Source of the DNA: Pigoraptor chileana
Taxonomy: Eukaryota > Opisthokonta > Filasterea
NCBI GenBank assembly: GCA_943704495.1
Contig: CALSCR010003175.1
Location: forward strand, 1 to 56,205
Length of the DNA stretch: 56,205 nucleotides
Reading direction: 5' to 3'
Shown: positions 1-11,622 of the stretch, piece after piece
How the letters are laid out: each line of letters opens with the position of its first letter
How positions within the stretch are numbered: position 1 is the first letter of the stretch
Program-made: the position numbers and the translations under genes
The notes under the pieces: generated by a model
What the model saw: only the letters and a program-made list of their open reading frames with translations
Told to the model about the DNA's origin: nothing
The model's database searches: none

Positions 1-880
1 TCTCCCGCCCGGTCGGTCAAGGATGATGATGAGGATGTGGCGCGATGATACCGACAAATGATTCATTACAGCCTCAGCGGCAGTGCTAGCACTTGCTGAA
101 CATCTCTCCGTCGTCCAGCAGCAGTCTCTAAGCCACTATTTCTTTTATTTTGATGCGGACTACTTATATTGCATACCGGCCGGCACAAATCATCAGACGA
201 GTCGAAAACCATAACAACACTTGACTGCAAAAAACACCCCTAGATTGCAGGAAACTGCCGACAATCTGACCTATCATACACAAAATTACAATCATTGAAA
301 TACGAAACTTCCGACGGCAATCTCATCCACCCATACATACTGTGTGAGATTCCCTTTGTTGCATGGCCCTACTGAGCCAAGAGCGTAACTGGCGGTTTGA
401 ACGGACTCCGTGAGCCAGGTACGATTTTAACGGCGAGGCAATATAAACCACGATTCAGCCGTACCCATCTTAAAAACCGTGTGAGTCACTGACATTGCGA
501 TTGCAAATGATTGCGGGAAGGTGACAACATTGCAAACTAGCATACTGAATTAGAGTAGTCTCTGTGCCGCCGTGTACCGACGGATACCGAGACAGTGTGA
601 GCGTAACATTCGGTCACATTTTACACAGTACAATGAAATATATTTGAGAGTATTAGTTCGTCCATTATGACGACAACTCAGTCGCATTCACCCTTTGCCC
701 CTGATCACCCTCCGTCGGCCGCCTATTGTAAGGCTAGTGTAATCACTGACTCGCAAGGTTTGTACGTTCTTTTCCCATCAACTGAAGGGGCTGTTCACCA
801 AAAGATAATTTATTTAACGCACTGGCAATTATGTAAACGGCACTGTGCGTGCTATCCTTTCCGTCGACAGAGGTATTGAC
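1..880. other. 3' flank of ANAPC1, no gene supported
   Basis: I see no supported gene here. The first 48 bases are open on the plus strand and could be the acidic tail of a gene lying to the left, but nothing confirms it. The right part is the 3' untranslated side of the minus-strand ANAPC1 gene. The sequence is otherwise unique and has no repeats that I notice. Confidence 0.4.
809..814 (-). terminator. candidate poly(A) signal of ANAPC1
   Basis: A canonical AATAAA reads on the minus strand about 67 bases past the ANAPC1 stop codon, a normal distance for a cleavage and polyadenylation hexamer. This rests on motif and position only. Confidence 0.4.
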
Positions 881-3800
881 TCACACGATTAGTCGGGCAA
901 GCACGCCCACGCCATCCGCAGGCGCACCAGCAGCCGTCATCGCCCGCACAAGTGCCTCCATGCGCACACCCGCACTCGAGGCCAATTCACCTTCCGACCC
1001 GCCGCCTTCCAGCGACGCTCGCAGCGATAGCGACGCTGCTGCCTCAACAATACGTGGTATTGAGTGCAGCACGACAAATGCCATTGCCTTTCGACGCCGC
1101 GCGTAATCGGCGGGCACGTGACCTTCGAGGACGTACTGCCTGACGTCGTTTGCCAGGTCAGATCCAGCCCCGGATGCACGGACCGCATTGTTGACGACGA
1201 ATTCGGCGGCATCGATTGCGTCTGAGACATCCGGGGGAAGGGGCCTTGACTTCCGCGCGGACGTGACGATGCGGAGGAGGCCCAAGACGTGGGGCGGTCC
1301 ATCCCCGCGTCCGCCCACAGACGCAGTGACGGCACGATACAGCCACGCAACAAATGAGAAGGAGTCCGAGTCCATTCCATGCACACTTGTGCGCACGTCA
1401 TCATCGGCAGATAGAACACTCTCGGCAAACGCCGCCAGCGACGATGATGGCGGTGCGGTCCCACGGAGGGCATTGGCAAGGACAGCATGCGGCTGGTGCG
1501 CAATGCAAGCAAGGGATGCAGCAGGCGCCTCTCGTTGCGAGTGCACAGTAGATGCGCCGAACGCCAGTGTGCGTGGATTGACGGTGGGGCGCGACGGCCG
1601 CCGCACGTATAACGTGCGCGATTTTGCGAGATTGCGGCCGGCGTCAGAGTCTGCGAGTATGCACAGCGGCAAGACAGGGAGGGGACCGTCGGGTTCGGTG
1701 CTGCGACGCGGAACAACTTCAATTGAGTGAATGGACGAAAACTCGGGAAGAATGCACGGCGTGGTGGCCTTGATGACCACACGCCCGTCCTCCACCGAGC
1801 GACCATCCCTGCCAAAGGTAGCCACGCTGTCGGCGCCTTGCACCATACGCACAACCACATCAGCGGCGACTGCAGCACCCGTCTCGCTGTCACGTGCCAC
1901 GAGAGCGCGGTACTCTGCGGCGAGGACGTACAGGTGACGGAAGGCCTGGCAGTGGTACCGATTGTCCTTTGGATTCAGCGGGAAGATTGGGTAGAGCGCG
2001 CACACGAGGCTCGCCGTGGCTTCGGGCGTGCGTCCCACAGCCCACATGCCGCCCCCCAGAAACAGCAGTCCGGTGGCCATTCCCACCGCCATGTGATTGC
2101 CGTACCGTGTGTTACTGTCGCAAGGACGTGCGCGTGCCCGGCGCAGCAGGCGGAGACAGTCAACATCGCCCGTCCCTGCAAGCACACACGCAAGAGCCAG
2201 TGCGCAAATGTCCACGCATTGCACGACACCCGCCGCAAACGCCCTGTTGTTGGACGCACGTGACGCCGCAACCCGCTCTAAATGACGCACCCACTGCGCC
2301 AGGTAGCGTGCCGGTCCTTCCGCCGCCGTTCCTGCGTATCGCAGTCCTACTGAGAGACAAGCACCGGCGACCGCGCGGCAGAACACCGCCAAGAGCGTCT
2401 CCTGGTCGCCCACAGACATCGCCTTGTGCTTCTTGCGCGGCGGCGCGGCGGAGGCATTCTCAGCGTCCGCAAACAAAGAGGGTGCAGCAGTCCCAACAAC
2501 GACGTCGCGCTCCTTCAGTACGCCGCTTTCCCTTGCGGCATCGAGTGACAGGGCGGGAACCTGCGAGAACACCCACTCTGGCGTCGCAGCAACCGCCTCC
2601 CACGCCACCAGCGACCGCGCAAGCACACGCACCGTCACGTGATACGGCGGAATGGACTCGAGGAGGGAGAGTGTTGCGGGGAGTGCAAGTACATCGGCGA
2701 CAAGTGCGTCGGATGTGCGGTGATACATTAGCCCCAGCGCAAGCATTGCACCTGGCGCCGTCATCGTGACGTTGATGCGGTCGCCCTCGTCGATCCACTG
2801 CGGCCCTGTGCGCTGCCGAGCACTCGCCCCGGCGGCCGTCGCCGTCCCTACCTGTGCAGACGACGACGAGCCCATGTCACCAACCACAAGCGAGGCCAGT
2901 GCGGCAAGGCCTCCGGTGCCCTGCGCATATGCCCCGCGTCCGTGCGCCGAGTGCGCGCCGAGTGACGACATGTCAACCTTCCCTCCGTCCATATATCGGC
3001 GCAGGCGATCGACAAGACGGAGGTCCGAGAGCCCTGCGGCGTGCGAGCCCCGGCCGAGGGTCACGAGACCAAGCGCAAGCCCCGCAGTGAGCGAGTAGGA
3101 ATCGCGGTCCGTGGACGCATCCGACCCGGGCAATCGCCCGATTTCGTCCAGTAGGACCTCTGCCATGCGACGGTTCGCCGAGGCGCGGAACAGAAGGCCG
3201 ACGCCGAGGAGGGACGCTGTCTGGACACCCCACGACACCCACACCTCCGCCGACGAGGGTGGAAGCAGCGCCGGGATGTGGAGACAGAGCATCCGAGTGA
3301 CAGCGGGTTCGCAGCTGCCTGCCTTCGACGCGGCCAGGCCAAGGAGAATGCCAATGGACGTGAACTCGTGGCCCACGCGGAGGTAGTCGTGCGCGTTGGC
3401 AGTGGCGAGCGCCGGGAGATGTCCCTGCAGTCCAAGACCAAGCAGAAACCCAGCATGCCCATCCGTTCCTCCCGTGCGGTTGTACACAATCCATGTTGAC
3501 GACACTGTCGATCCGGTGACGCCGGCGGACGCGCGCCTTGCAGCCATGGTGTGCGCCTCGGCGGGAAAGTAGCCGACGGGTCGCATCAGCCTCAAGCTAG
3601 ACGCCACGCCATTGTGGAAAGACGGCCACCCGAGCATCGCATCCGGGAGTGCGCTTGCCTCGAGCGTGATTGCGGCGGGATTGCCAGAGGGACCGATGAC
3701 CGCCGACACACCCGTCATTATGAGCGGAGGCACAACGAGCTGCTCGCCCATCTCCGGAAGCGTCGTGGATAGAGTGAGCATTCCGCGCCCAACTGAGAGA

Positions 3801-6800
3801 GCGAGCGCGCGCTGAAGGAATTGCAATAGCTGCGCCTGCTGCTCCACAATGAAGTCGTGGTCACTATTATGTGCGTGTGTGCAGTGCATGTGTGTGCGTG
3901 TGCGTGTAATGCCGCGAACAAAGTTAAAATAATTGAGACAGAATGCGAGGAGAACGATGACAAATGTAGAACGACGCGGTATCATGAAACACGAACCGCC
4001 TCAAAGTATGGTATCTTCAAAGTACACAACACACAAAGAATTCGGTGAAACACAGACACACACACACACACACACACAGAGACAGACAGACAGACACACA
4101 CACGCACCTCATCTCGGGCTTCTGTAGGAGAGTGAGCTGTATTGGCACGGATGACCTGAGCATGCGCATGGCCTCCTCAATGCGCCGGTCCTTGGGAAAC
4201 CGACGCCGGAAATCAGACGAAAGAAGATCCGCCGTGCCATCCACTCGTGCGGTGGTGTCGGAGGGAGGCAATCGAGACACATCCTGCGTGTGCGTGGTTT
4301 GTCCGTACATGTATGTTCGTGTAACCGCATACATACGCGATAAATAAAAATGAAAAGTATGAGTTCAGCGCACGAATGGCTGTGTTGTTGTGGACCGCAT
4401 TCAACGATCGCCACACAAACAGTTGAAAACGGAGCTTTGAACAGGGTCGATGAGATGATATGCAGACCACACATAAAAAAGAGAATACACAAAGACAGTC
4501 ACGCACAATACAGACAAACGAAAGAACCGAATGAATCGCCACAGTCCACTCACGTGCTCTGCGGGGGCGTCCCTTGGTGCCGGTGTCGGCCCGCCAATCA
4601 ATGCAGCCATGTCTGTGCGACCTGTGTGTGTGTGTGTGCATGTATGTGTGTGTGTGCGTGTGCGTGTGTGTGCGTATATGTTGGATCAATAGTGTAAGTG
4701 GATGAGTTGCGATCGCCTCGCACATGAAGAGAGCATTTCCTTCACATTTGGCCAATTTGAACACAAACACAGAAATTATAAAAAAGACGCAACAAACAAC
4801 AAAACACAACACCACATGCGCCATTTACGCAGCCGCACACAAACGCAGCCCACCGATGAGACAGAGAACACGCGACGGCCAGTGCATGCGGGGTGATGCC
4901 GCACACTGATTGATTGCCGACCGCAAGGGAAGCGACAATGCCGGGCAAAGGCGGTCCAGGTCCACCCCCGGATGCATACCAGCACGTGCCATTTCCATGA
5001 CAACTGCCTCGGGGCCGTCCGCCCACGCAGAGAACACGCGAGTGACAGCGGAGGAAAGCCAAAGCCCGTCTGCGTCGCGACACGTGCAGCATGCACCAAG
5101 GGAGCAATCTGAGGGGGTCCCATGAGACGTTCATGTGTGTTATGAGCGTAAGACGGAGAGGGCATGTTGAAGTCAACGGTTAGGTAGAGTATGGCACCAC
5201 ACGAACGCAAATTAAAAAACACGACGGAATAAACCACACCGATGGCTTACATTGATGAAAATCAAAACAAACAAGACACAGCCCATGACAATAAGAGGCG
5301 ACACGATGAGAGACCTACCATCAGCTCCATCAGCGTCACCTCCGCGCTGAACCACTGCCGAGGGAAACGCAGTCGCCGCGGGCTCGCCACTTGTGCGTCG
5401 CACTGCGCTCTCAATGTGCGCATACACGGACGGCGGATCGGTCGCCACGTGACATGTCCCTGAGGGGTTCGCGTGGGACGCCGGCGGACTCGCGAGGGCA
5501 AGGTCACGCACATAACTGTCTGCGTATGCGTGCAAACCGAGATGTGCGGCCGCACGGAGAAGGGGGCCGCCGAGGTAAGGCAGCGTCTTGGCCATTGCGG
5601 CATCCAGTTTCGCATCCTCGTAGACGAGATGCATGACAAAGACGAGTCGCTGTAGGAAGAGCAATTGGGTGTGCGACGCCGGTCGTGTTTGTTGCGATTG
5701 TTGTATAACTGGAGTCTGCAGCCGACCTGGTTCTGTACTGCCTCCGGTAACACCGGTGCCTGTCGAGTCCAACAGTATGGCTGCGTCACTGTGAATTGAC
5801 GATGACATGCCCGTTGCCAGTGAGGATGCGATAAGCGCCTTCCATGCGCTATCGCCAGGGTCACGTGACTCACCAAGCGCACGTTCGATGATGTCGGCGA
5901 GCGAATCGACGCGAGCGTGAGAGGGTGCATCCGTACCACTTTGATTGCCTCCAACTTTGCTGCATACCGCACACCCACCACCGTTCCCCATGGTAAGGCA
6001 CGTGAATGCTGCCATGACGCCATCTCTCGCAAAGTCGGGCATTTGGGCCGAATCGATTGCTGCACACCATGGATGTCGTTGGTGCCTAAGTGAGACTGCA
6101 TGGGTGCAGACAGCGGACTGAAACAATGCATATTCGTCCAAGGACAGAATGGCCCGCATTGCGCCGAGACAGCGACGACCGAGGGACGATCGTGGCGTCA
6201 CGGTGAGGCGCACACGGACACACATCCGCTCTGTCTGCGCCACTGCCACTGCGGCGGCGGCTGCGTCCATTCCAGTTCCCGCCGCCCCGGATGAGGCACC
6301 CGCGGGCATGCACACAATTGTCACGCGGTCGCCTGCGGCACTCACTAGAGAATGAGGGCGGAAGGCTGCAACGGAGGAGCCATCATTCGACCCTGCCACG
6401 AACCGCACTGCCCCGGACGTACGCCCACCCATAGCCCCCGCGGTTGCACCCACCACAAACTGACCATCGAGAGTGACAACAGTCTCGGTACCTCGCATCA
6501 CCTTCATCGAGCCTTCATCCATGACGACAAGTGCAAGTGAAGCACGCACTGCACAGGCACTCTCACGTGACCGACCGCGATTAGTGAGGTTCGCATCATT
6601 GTCCGCTGCACGGAACAGCACGCATCCCTCTGAAGCTACACACGCGACAGACGCAATGCCCGACATCACCGTCGGCGTCCCAAATGTTACGACCCGTGTG
6701 GATGGTAGAGCACTGCCACGCGATTCCACGGCGACCGTTAAGGGGAGTACTGAGCATGACGCACCCCGGCGCACAATGTACAACCAACCGCGCATGTCTT

Positions 6801-8287
6801 CGGCAACAAGCACCACCTCTGGCGGCGTGTTACTGCCGGTGCCGGTGGGAGGGGCCGCCTCAGCGTGCACTCTACGTGCGCGGCGTGCGGGGGACAGTGA
6901 CATGCCAAATCCATCCGGGTTGAGCGTGCCCACACTCGGGCGGGCGGACGCGCGAATCGCCGAGATTTCGTAAGCTGTGACTGTGCGCGACGTTGGACAC
7001 CACGTGGCGGCGATGGGGACGTTGGAGTGTGATAGGGAGTCGCCGCAAAATATGAGACGGTGCGACGGAAGTGGCGCCTCTCCCTCGGCAAATTGAATTG
7101 GCTGAAGTTCGCGGAGGGGGGCCTCCAGCCTGCAGAATCATACAAATCTGATGTTGTGAGTGCATGTGTGCGTGATTCAGAGACTCAATGCAAGCGCCAT
7201 ATCCAGCAAAAGGGATGCCACCGAGTGAGGCTAATGGATACAAACACAGCGCCAATGACAGATGAATCGTCCCACTCACGTGTATAGCAGTGGCGCGGTT
7301 GCCAGGCGTGAGGATCGCGGCGACCTCGCCAGAATGAGACCGCGGTCAAGTGGGAGGATCGACATGGGCTGCGTGTGTAAGTGCGTATAAGTATGTGTGA
7401 CGAGAGTGTGCTCCTGTGAGTGTGTGCAAGTGCATGTGCTTCTGTATCACTATAATTCAAACCACACGAAACCCACACGAAAACCACAGACTCAGCCAAC
7501 ATAACGTCCCGCTCACACATGTTGATGCAGCGACGCCAATAAGTCGAGATAGATGTGTGGGATTCTAGTCAGTCCCTTGGGCGCTGTGCCCATGGCTCAC
7601 AAGAGTATCTTCATAATGTTGAGTGATGGGCAGCACTTAGTGAATCCTCACCTCGAACGGAAGTGGGACTGTGTTTGTGCGCCCGTCAATATCAAGGATT
7701 GTCAGTGCATCCCTATGGGCAATGCACAGCGACCACACGACTTCCTCGTTCTGCGAAATGCACGCACATGCACACATGCACGAAAAAATTGGCAGTAAAT
7801 ACCAGAGATCGAACATGCGTGAAACATCATGTACTGCGACGGACCCCGTCGTAGGTTCAATCGGTTGCTTCTTTTGTGCGTGTCGGCCGGAGCATACCAA
7901 CCTCCCTATTGAAACGGGTCCATACAACGTGCAGCACAGGCGCATCGAAAGTGAGCGCCTTTTGCAGCACCCCGTGGCGGATCCATAACACACGCTGCCC
8001 GTCCACGCGAATCTAATCAAGTTGATGTGTGGTCGATGGTCGTATGTGAGACAAAATTCCGCGGAGATGCAAAGCGATAGTGATAGTCTTAGGTGCCTGT
8101 GTATGGGCGGCCTATGGAAACACTCAAATACACACAAATACACATAGACGCTCCCTTTCTTGTGTGAGAAACACTGACGTCCAACAATTTCGCGTACCTC
8201 ATCATCTCTGTCGATGGAGATGCCTCCATTCTTCTCGTGTGCTGGAGAGAGCACCGACGACGGTGTCGAGGTCCCAATTACCTCCAT
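881..8287 (-). CDS. ANAPC1: Anaphase-promoting complex subunit 1 (APC1)
   Basis: This is the largest scaffold subunit of the APC/C, the nuclear ubiquitin ligase that drives anaphase and mitotic exit. The exons I read, in coding order, are 8287-8198, 8012-7902, 7750-7652, 7368-7280, 7129-5319, 5108-4854, 4621-4554, 4283-4108 and 3863-881. All junction phases agree, giving about 1893 residues against 1944 in human. The N-terminal part is the WD40-like region (PLDRGLILAR block, HLVYEDAKLD helix). The C-terminal part carries the PC-repeat core with SDHDFI, ALSVGRGM, HEFTSIGILLG, HIPALLPP, STDRDSYSL, LALGLVTLG, DNRYHCQAFRHLYVLAAE and LFLGGG blocks. Several introns hold TG/CA microsatellite. The start at 8287 is the first ATG of the exon; human APC1 has about 60 more N-terminal residues, so an upstream exon may be missing. 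It diverges from DALRD3. Confidence 0.93.
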
Positions 8288-8825
8288 ATTCACATGCACT
8301 CCCTTCAACCAAAAGTGATTAGAGGCACTAACGCGAGACCGATATGTGACTCAGTGGGCAAATCAGTCCACCATGTTGCATCGTGGCCCATTCATGACTG
8401 GATTAATACTTTTTCTGGGTTGGTTTTGGTTCGAACACTGTTTGTAGTTCTGTGCCGTATCAACATACGCTCACGGAAAGCGTTGGTCAAGAAAGTATAA
8501 TTACAATCCGAGTTGATTTGAGAAGATGATGTTTTCACAATCACATGTGTACATCCGAAAATCTGAAATCCAAAATGTCAATTTCTGAATCTAAATTCAA
8601 AATGAAAAAGCGCGGGAATCAAAACTGTCACGTGCTGACTCGGATTTCAAACGGGACGCCGCAGTCACTCACAGCGACGGCACAGCGATGAATCTTGCCC
8701 GATTGGCAGCACCAACATCAACTGCAGATCTTCTTCTTACGCCGTTATGCGCTATCATGTGCCTTCTATCTTATGCCCTACAAATATACTCGCGTGAGCA
8801 GAGTGCACGATTGTGAGCGCTTACA
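8288..8825. promoter_or_regulatory. Divergent promoter region of ANAPC1 and DALRD3
   Basis: This is about 540 bases between two divergent start codons. It is AT-richer than the coding DNA and contains one GTCACGTGC site at 8627-8635, about 190 bases upstream of DALRD3. It may also hide a first ANAPC1 exon, because that protein looks short at its N terminus. I could not identify a TATA box with confidence. Confidence 0.35.
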
Positions 8826-11302
8826 ATGGACCCCGCCGCCGTCATCTTGCGTGGCTGCGCGCGAGATATTGACGCGTTCCGAAGCCACATGGGCGCCAGT
8901 GAGGCAAACGGCGCGGCGTATACGGCACTTGTTGTGCAGGCACCGACATTTGTAAGTGGATGCCGTTAATCCTTTGCAATCCTTTTGAAGTTGCTTGATA
9001 AAACTGTGTTGTGCTGAAGTGTCTGCCATCGTGTGGATCTCGATCAGCTGAGTGCACAAGTGCAATAAACTCTTTATGACACTATCGACGTTTAAAGACA
9101 CGTTGCTAACTGTCGGAAAACTGTCTGCAGACTCGGGACGCAACTATAAGACTTATTTTTCCGTCTCCGAAAAAGAAATCCGACAAAGCGGATGCTGCAG
9201 CGGGGATCTCCACGGAAACATTTGCGCATGACTTTCAGCAGTACTTGGTAAGTGAGTAACCTTTCCCAATTGCATTTCTGGTTGTATGAGGATCGCACTT
9301 GTGTCGCGTAAAATAGCAGTGTTGGCACTTGGTCGTGCTTGTGTATCGGCGCATCTGCTTGCCTGGAAGGATGCAAATGAGATACTGTGTTTCCATTTGG
9401 TTTGCGCCGATGAACTCTGACGATTACCAATGCGTGCCACCCGTTGCCGCCATCACGCACCGCAGGCGAGCAGTATTGCAACAGAATACATTGAATCGGT
9501 CCATAGCCACACCGACATATTTGTAAACTTGAATCTCAGGCGGGAAACGGTGTATAAGCTCGTTTTCAAGGCAGTCCTTGACGCTGGCGATTCATACGGC
9601 ACCGTTGTCCGTCCGCCGTCGTCAAATGACACTGGTGACATTGCAGTGATTGTGTCACCCATACCCGAATCATCCAACTGCAGCCTCACCCAATGGCGGA
9701 GTGTTCTCGCGACGCGGTTACTTGTCCGGACTGTGCGGGCATCCGGATTTACCGTTATCGAGGAGCCCGGGAGCGTTGTAAATGCACTGCCAATCGCTGC
9801 CGATTATATCCGCGTATTGGGGCCATACGCAACTGACGTCGACAGTGGCAGTTCCGTCTCGATCGACATCCGCAGATTTGCGTCCGACAATAGTGCGAGT
9901 TTTGCCCCGGATGCCGCGACGCGCCTTCCCATTGTCTGCGTGGCGCGCGAATCGGATTCGCTGCGGAAAATACTGAAACTCAACAAAGTGGTCACTGCTC
10001 TCCCCTCTGACGATGGCGAGCAGCGGCGGCAGTGTGTTGCCGTTGTGTCGCCGGCGACCCAGTCGTCACATGAGCTGTCTCTGCTTCTCGCTGCCCTTGC
10101 CATTCCAAAGATGCATGACGAGCGACAGGTTCCATCTGTAGACACACACATCCAAGTCGCTCAGGGCTTTCCCGTTCACGCTCTCGCACTGGTCTCAGTG
10201 TCTGCGGCCCACGTGACCACTCCTGCGGGTGTAGTTACCGCGTCGTCAGCAAGAAGTGCGCTCGGTGCACGCTCTCTCTCGCACATATTATCGCGCAATA
10301 CCGAGTGGGATGCGGTTGACGCGCGGTGGACGGCAGAGTGTGTGGCGGAGGCTCAGCTTGCCTTTGCACTCCTCGGGAGGGCGACCAATAGGGACGTATC
10401 GGTACGCTTGCCGCAATCGGCGAGCGTACAACATGGTGAAAGGGAGAGGGACAGAGACGGCAGTGGCGAGAGCGGCGTTTCGGCGTCTGCGAGGGACGCA
10501 CCTGATACCAGGCCGCCTGGTGTTACTGCAGCGAGTGACGCGGGTGTGCCTGTGGGCGAGTTTGACGGCGACTTTGTCATGTACAACTGCGCCCGGCTGA
10601 TGACGCTGATAGACCGTCACAATGCGCTCGTATGCGGCGGACGAATAAGCGCCGCATCGACCGTTGAAGAGACGCGAGATTACGCCCGGCTTAATGACGA
10701 AGAGTGGGCACTCCTGATCGGTCACGTGGTGCGCCTGCCCGGTGTGGTCGCGGAGGCAGCGCGCTCGGTGTTTGCGGACGAGTCACGTGGGACAAGTGGA
10801 TCAAGTGGATCAGGTGGCGGATCGGGACCCGCTTTGCCACCGAATGCGACTTCATTTGCGGCTCACCGCGTGCCAGAATTTCTCTCACGCTTCTGGTGGG
10901 CATTGGATGTGCAATTCTTATGTAATTTTGTGCATAATGTGCGGTTGCACACATTTAGCTGTGCGCATATCTATATGATTGTGTGTATGAGTGTGTTTGT
11001 GTATGTGTGTACATGTTGGGTGCTGGCAGTGCGTATCCCACGAATCACCAACACAACATGTATCTCGCTTAGACGAGATGCTCATATCGCGGAAACGAGC
11101 AACCTCCTCACAGTTGTTCTCGGCCCTCCCCTCCCGCTGCAGCCGTGACTTCAGCGCATACTACAACCGAGTGCGGCTTCTTCCACCGGGAGACAGTGGT
11201 GATGCCCCTCCTTCCGCTAGGGTTCATTTCATACGTGCACTGCGAGGCGTCGTTCGCTCGGCGCTCTTGCTTATGGATCTCACTCCAATCCACGCGCTGT
11301 GA
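8826..11302 (+). CDS. DALRD3: DALR anticodon-binding domain protein 3 (DALRD3-like)
   Basis: DALRD3 is an arginyl-tRNA-synthetase-like protein. In human it guides METTL2 to put 3-methylcytidine in the anticodon loop of certain arginine tRNAs. The exons I read are 8826-8951, 9131-9247, 9466-10895 and 11143-11302, giving about 610 residues (human 543). The last junction has an alternative acceptor at 11113/11114 that would need another donor. The C terminus, from about residue 450, is the DALR domain: a FVMYNCARL block, then a helix with LNDEEWALL. The final exon has DFSAYYNRVRLL and RALRGVVRSALLLM, matching the STYYSRV and LRAVREV blocks of animal DALRD3. A serine/glycine-rich linker (SGSSGSGGGSG) precedes the last exon. 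I see no HIGH or KMSK synthetase signature, as expected for a non-catalytic paralogue. First-exon start: the 8826 ATG opens a phase-0 frame ending in a GTAAGT donor. Confidence 0.8.
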
Positions 11303-11472
11303 CCACGGCAGATGCATTCTTTTGGCTGTGTTTATTGTTTAAGCTGTTTCATCAAAGAGCGGGATGTTGGTTGCTATGCATATGCCTGCGAAAATATGAC
11401 TCGCCTTACACATTAATGCTCGGGGAGTGAATTCTGACAGTCACCAACAAGAATCTGTTGTCGGCCACACTT

Positions 11473-11622
11473 TCAACGAGAGTGTGTTGCCACATTCACC
11501 AACCTCTCACATTCACCAATGAGAGTGTATTCTCACATTCACCAACGAGAGTGTATTTCTCACATTCGGGTATTTTCACATTCACCAACGGAGGTGCGTT
11601 GCCATACTCACCAACGGCTGAG
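11473..11622. repeat. Degenerate ~26-bp minisatellite at the 3' end of the LRR gene
   Basis: There are five or six imperfect copies of a unit of about 26 bases. The core CACATTCACCAACGAGAGTG (plus strand) recurs with small changes. The innermost copy covers the stop codon of the neighbouring minus-strand LRR gene at 11608-11610, so the last few residues of that protein and its stop are made of repeat sequence. The tract also fills most of the 305-base space between the convergent DALRD3 and LRR genes. Confidence 0.75.

Noticed and set aside
1-48. Possible acidic C-terminal tail of a gene to the left
   Set aside because: Sixteen codons without a domain or splice evidence are too little to support a gene.
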